From positions 1,825,348-1,889,347 of the forward strand of contig CAJINV010000003.1 in the NCBI GenBank assembly GCA_905178155.1: a stretch of 64,000 bases of DNA, written 5' to 3'. Each line of letters opens with the position of its first letter. Within the stretch, counting starts at the first letter, position 1. The translations under genes and the position numbers were made by a program. Below are positions 61,651 through 64,000 of the stretch, piece by piece. Source of the stretch: Amoebophrya sp. A120. Its lineage: Eukaryota > Sar > Dinophyceae > Syndiniales > Amoebophryaceae. Under the pieces are notes generated by a model. It had not been told where the DNA came from, did no database searches, and saw nothing but the letters and a program-made list of their open reading frames with translations.

Positions 61651-62683
61651 CTGTTGTTGAAATCGTATGAAAATGAATATATATCCAAGAAACAAAAATA
61701 GAAATACTGCATTATGCTTCGCAGTTGTTTCTGGTCCAGAACTTGACGCGGCTCGTTTGTCGATTTACAGTATCAATCGGCAGATACCTAGACGATAGGG
61801 GTAGAGAATTTCAAGTTTTCCCTAATACATAAAGATTGCGATGGACGCCGAGACACACTACATGATGTGGACGAGCCTTAGTAAAAATTGCTGTAGAGGT
61901 AGAGCAGCATTTCAGTAATGTCGACGAAAAAATCAAAATGTGTGCGTAAAAAAATTGTCTATCCTATCCACGACTGAAAATACCAAATATAGCCGCCGGG
62001 GCGGAGGTAGTGAGGTCGTGGGCGTTTTCTTGCCGGCCGTCGCTTTGGCCGCGGCTGTGCTTTTCCTGGGTTCGCCATACCGTCGTGAGTAACGTTAGGC
62101 CGCACGGTATGGCGGCCGCTTTGTAAACGTCGCAAATTTTTGCAAATTCCCGATATTCCTTTCCGAAAGCCAGCCCCCATGCTATGGGGCCGATCCGGGT
62201 GCCACTGGGGGCGCCCAAAAAGCGAAGGGAAATCGGGCCCGTAGCATGCGGGTTGGCTTTGCGCGTCTGGCGCGCTTTTGCTTTTTTGCGTTTTTATTTT
62301 TCGCGCCGGCGCTTTTTGCAAAGCTTCCCAGGCTCTGAAACCGGCGAAAATTCGGCCGCTTTCGCTGCCGCCCAAAATGCTCCGAAATCGCGGCCGTGCC
62401 GTGCTGTTTCGCTGTTCTGATTTTAGGCGCGTTTTTTTCGCGCCCCTTTTTGGGCGCCCCAAACCGCCAGAAACTAAGGCGGTGGGCGCCTCAGAATGGC
62501 GCTCCTTTTGCTGGCTCCTCTGCGTCGTTTTACCCAGCGGCGATCGATAGAATCCGCTGGCGATTCGGTGCCGACACAGCCAAAGCCGCTTGATAATTGA
62601 AAATCTTTTTTGTCAAAAAACACTTCCGCCCGCTTGAAAACTGCCGGTCGTTTTGCGCGATGCATGGCAAGAAAACTCCCCGG
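61651..62683. other. Upstream flank of the Lys-rich gene plus a GC-rich island with inverted repeats
   Basis: From about 61975 to 62560 the base composition jumps to GC-rich, with long open frames on both strands (minus 61959-62462, plus 62184-62550), as expected for GC-rich DNA with few stops. GGGGCGCCCAAAAAG at 62208-62222 and its reverse complement CTTTTTGGGCGCCCC at 62446-62460 form an inverted repeat. CTATCCTATCCACG lies at the left border (61966-61979). No protein family was recognised. It may be an inserted repeat unit. Confidence 0.5.
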
Positions 62684-63106
62684 TTAGAACCGTTCGGTGA
62701 CCTCACTACATACCACCCCTGGTTCGGCTGCTGCGCGTGCGCTGGCATCGCCCTGCTGGTCATCGTCATGCACAAGCAAATTTTTGTTGTTCTGGAGGAG
62801 ACCGCTTTCGCCCTGTGCGCTACCGCTACCGTAACCGTTCAGGTGGTCGTCCTCATATTCGAGGACGGGAACAACGATTCCCGTGTTGCCGCCACTGGTT
62901 GTAACGTGTTCCGGATCGAGAGTTTCGCCAGGAGCAGCGGTTGACCTGATCTTGCCTTTGTCCGCCTCCTCATCTGCTTTCTCGTCTTCGTCGCCCTCCG
63001 AAATGGTGGGTAAGAGCGTCTCCTGAGCCTGATAGTGAGTAGCATTTCTACGTTTGCCGGCGTGAAGCACCTTTGTGCTCATCATCATCATCATCATCAT
63101 CAGCAT
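62684..63106 (-). CDS. Acidic low-complexity protein (140 aa)
   Basis: Frame from ATG at 63106 to the stop at 62684, starting in a run of ATG codons (MLMMMMMMM) made by an (ATG)n microsatellite. The rest is acidic (SEGDEDEKADEEADKGK, EYEDD, HDDDQQGD) with Gly/Ser and a C-terminus CSEVTERF. No domain recognised. A TATCAG acceptor near 63030 could mean that the true exon starts there and an upstream exon lies in the strand-switch region, so the N-terminus is uncertain. Confidence 0.5.
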   Translation of the reverse strand: MLMMMMMMMSTKVLHAGKRRNATHYQAQETLLPTISEGDEDEKADEEADKGKIRSTAAPGETLDPEHVTTSGGNTGIVVPVLEYEDDHLNGYGSGSAQGESGLLQNNKNLLVHDDDQQGDASARAAAEPGVVCSEVTERF

Positions 63107-63374
63107 TATTTGGGTGGACAACCGTTTCGCCTTCGCGCACTTGCAGTCGCGCGATACAACGTCTCATACGGGGGGGAGGGGGGGGTCGCGACGGGTCGTA
63201 TCTGACAAAATTGTCTAATATAAAACGGAACGCGTGCAGTAACAAACAATGGGAATGCGAATGCGAGTGATGCGTTGCGCTGCATGAAAAAAACGCCGGT
63301 AGTGCGACATCATCCAAAACAACAATTTTGATTTTCCGCCACATCATACATACCGTCGCGATCACGGCGAAAAA
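63107..63374. promoter_or_regulatory. Strand-switch region, probable divergent promoter
   Basis: Here transcription direction changes from the long minus-strand array to the plus-strand frame at 63375. The 270 bases contain a G-rich run (63172-63187) and an AT-rich part toward the plus start. No TATA-like or TTTT-type element can be assigned with confidence. Confidence 0.4.
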
Positions 63375-63581
63375 ATGTCCCAAAGTGTTCTCCCCTGGTA
63401 TGATCTCCTGCGCGTCTGTCCCGAGGAGACGCAAATCTTCCGGCTGACTGACGAGCAGGCCACTAATCTAAAGTTAGTTCAAAAAGTACCACTAAAATAC
63501 GACTCCGAGAAAAGACGACTCGCGTACTTCAAGTACGGCTACGGGTCTCTTGAGGGGGCGTCCAGAATAAGCATCGCCTAG
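63375..63581 (+). CDS. Short plus-strand protein or first exon (68 aa)
   Basis: ATG at 63375 follows an A run (AAAAATG). The 68 residues (start MSQSVLPWYDLLRVCPEETQ, then FRLTDEQATNLKLVQKVPLKYD and YFKYGYGSLEG) look like genuine protein and end at a TAG. Possible donors at 63472 (AAA|GTTAGT) and 63486 (AAA|GTACCA) mean it may instead be the first exon of a gene that continues to the right. This is the only plausible plus-strand gene here. No family recognised. Confidence 0.5.
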   Translation: MSQSVLPWYDLLRVCPEETQIFRLTDEQATNLKLVQKVPLKYDSEKRRLAYFKYGYGSLEGASRISIA

Positions 63582-64000
63582 CGCGTCATCATACCTTCGC
63601 GAAGCTGGCAAAAAACACCTCGGCGTCGTGCTATATTTACTTTATCGATCCATCCTCACGCCCCCCTCCTTGTGCCTCTGCCGCTAGTGTGGTAGCGGAG
63701 GTAAACAAAGCTGCTGTGAAGCGAGAATCGCATCGGTGTAAGGTTCAGTAGAAAATACCAGAAAAAAACCATCCCGGGGAGAGACCCGTACTTGAAGTAC
63801 GGGTCTCTCTGGAAATACCCAAAGTTGGCACATCATTTGGCGCCATGCGCCCCTGTTAGCGCTCCAAAAGCCAGCCAGTCCTACAATGTCGACCCCTCCC
63901 CGAGCTCCGCCCGTGGTACAGAAGCTAGAGAAATGCCCGCAGCTCTCCGACGAGCTAGCCGCGGGTCCGTAGTGGAAGCAAACTTGCCTGCTATGAAGCG
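63582..64000. other. Right edge, no gene called; holds a perfect palindrome
   Basis: The last 420 bases contain no motif-bearing frame, though an exon of the plus-strand gene could begin beyond 63850. The palindrome at 63779-63809 is listed separately. Confidence 0.4.
63779..63809. repeat. Perfect palindrome, 15-bp arms, 1-base centre
   Basis: GAGAGACCCGTACTT, a single G, then AAGTACGGGTCTCTC. It would form a strong hairpin. A 16-bp part (CGTACTTCAAGTACGG, reverse complement of the core) and ACGGGTCTCT also occur at 63523-63550 within the plus-strand frame. Confidence 0.93.

Noticed and set aside
1-64000. Dinoflagellate spliced-leader sequence, rRNA, snRNA or CRISPR array
   Set aside because: I looked for the conserved spliced-leader core and for clustered repeats on both strands and saw none. 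An eye search is not exhaustive.

Overview
This window looks nuclear and eukaryotic. Every confidently read gene has spliceosomal introns, mostly GT-AG, whose phases join into long open frames. All sixteen genes or gene fragments from base 1 to about 63.1 kb lie on the minus strand; the only plus-strand candidate starts at 63,375. Such one-directional arrays, together with tandem-duplicated gene pieces, Ala/Gly/Ser-rich giant proteins and introns that look like inserted transposons, point to a dinoflagellate-type alveolate. A compact syndinian such as Amoebophrya is my best guess. This is inference: no rRNA or organellar marker is present, and I found no exact dinoflagellate spliced-leader copy.

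Layout, left to right. 0-2.3 kb: the 5' part of an unknown two-exon gene, then a class I SAM methyltransferase. 3.6-14.5 kb: a seven-exon gene for a ~3,123-residue Cys-containing, Ala/Gly-rich protein that carries two non-canonical introns with terminal inverted repeats and 5-bp target-site duplications. 15.4-17.6 kb: a complete four-exon EHD/RME-1 membrane-remodelling ATPase. 19.1-20.8 kb: an unknown basic protein. 21.3-22.6 kb: an IBR/RING-type zinc-finger gene plus a decayed neighbouring copy. 23.3-25.3 kb: a three-exon F-box protein. 26.6-36.8 kb: a ~3,331-residue Ser-rich protein with one EF-hand, almost all in a single 9.9-kb exon. 38.6-46.9 kb: a ten-exon polycystin-2-type cation channel whose last intron (3.86 kb) is packed with short diverged repeats. 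48-48.9 kb: a GC-rich island containing a frame-preserving relic of the F-box gene. 50-53.4 kb: a small gene and a five-exon gene, both unknown. 55.9-57.3 kb: a ubiquitin-like protein ending in RGC and a WHTHIL-motif (DUF1399/GRDP-like) protein with a GC-AG intron. 60-61.7 kb: a Lys-rich, probably nuclear protein. 62-63.1 kb: a GC-rich island and an acidic protein. 63.1-63.4 kb: a strand switch, followed by a short plus-strand reading frame.

The genes do not form one pathway. Membrane trafficking (EHD), calcium and cation signalling (polycystin, EF-hand) and the ubiquitin system (F-box, IBR, ubiquitin-like) sit next to each other, but nothing in the sequence shows they work together. The strongest unusual signal is the pair of transposon-like introns (introners) in the 3.6-14.5 kb gene. 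All exon boundaries were joined by hand from splice motifs and reading-frame continuity and need transcript support.
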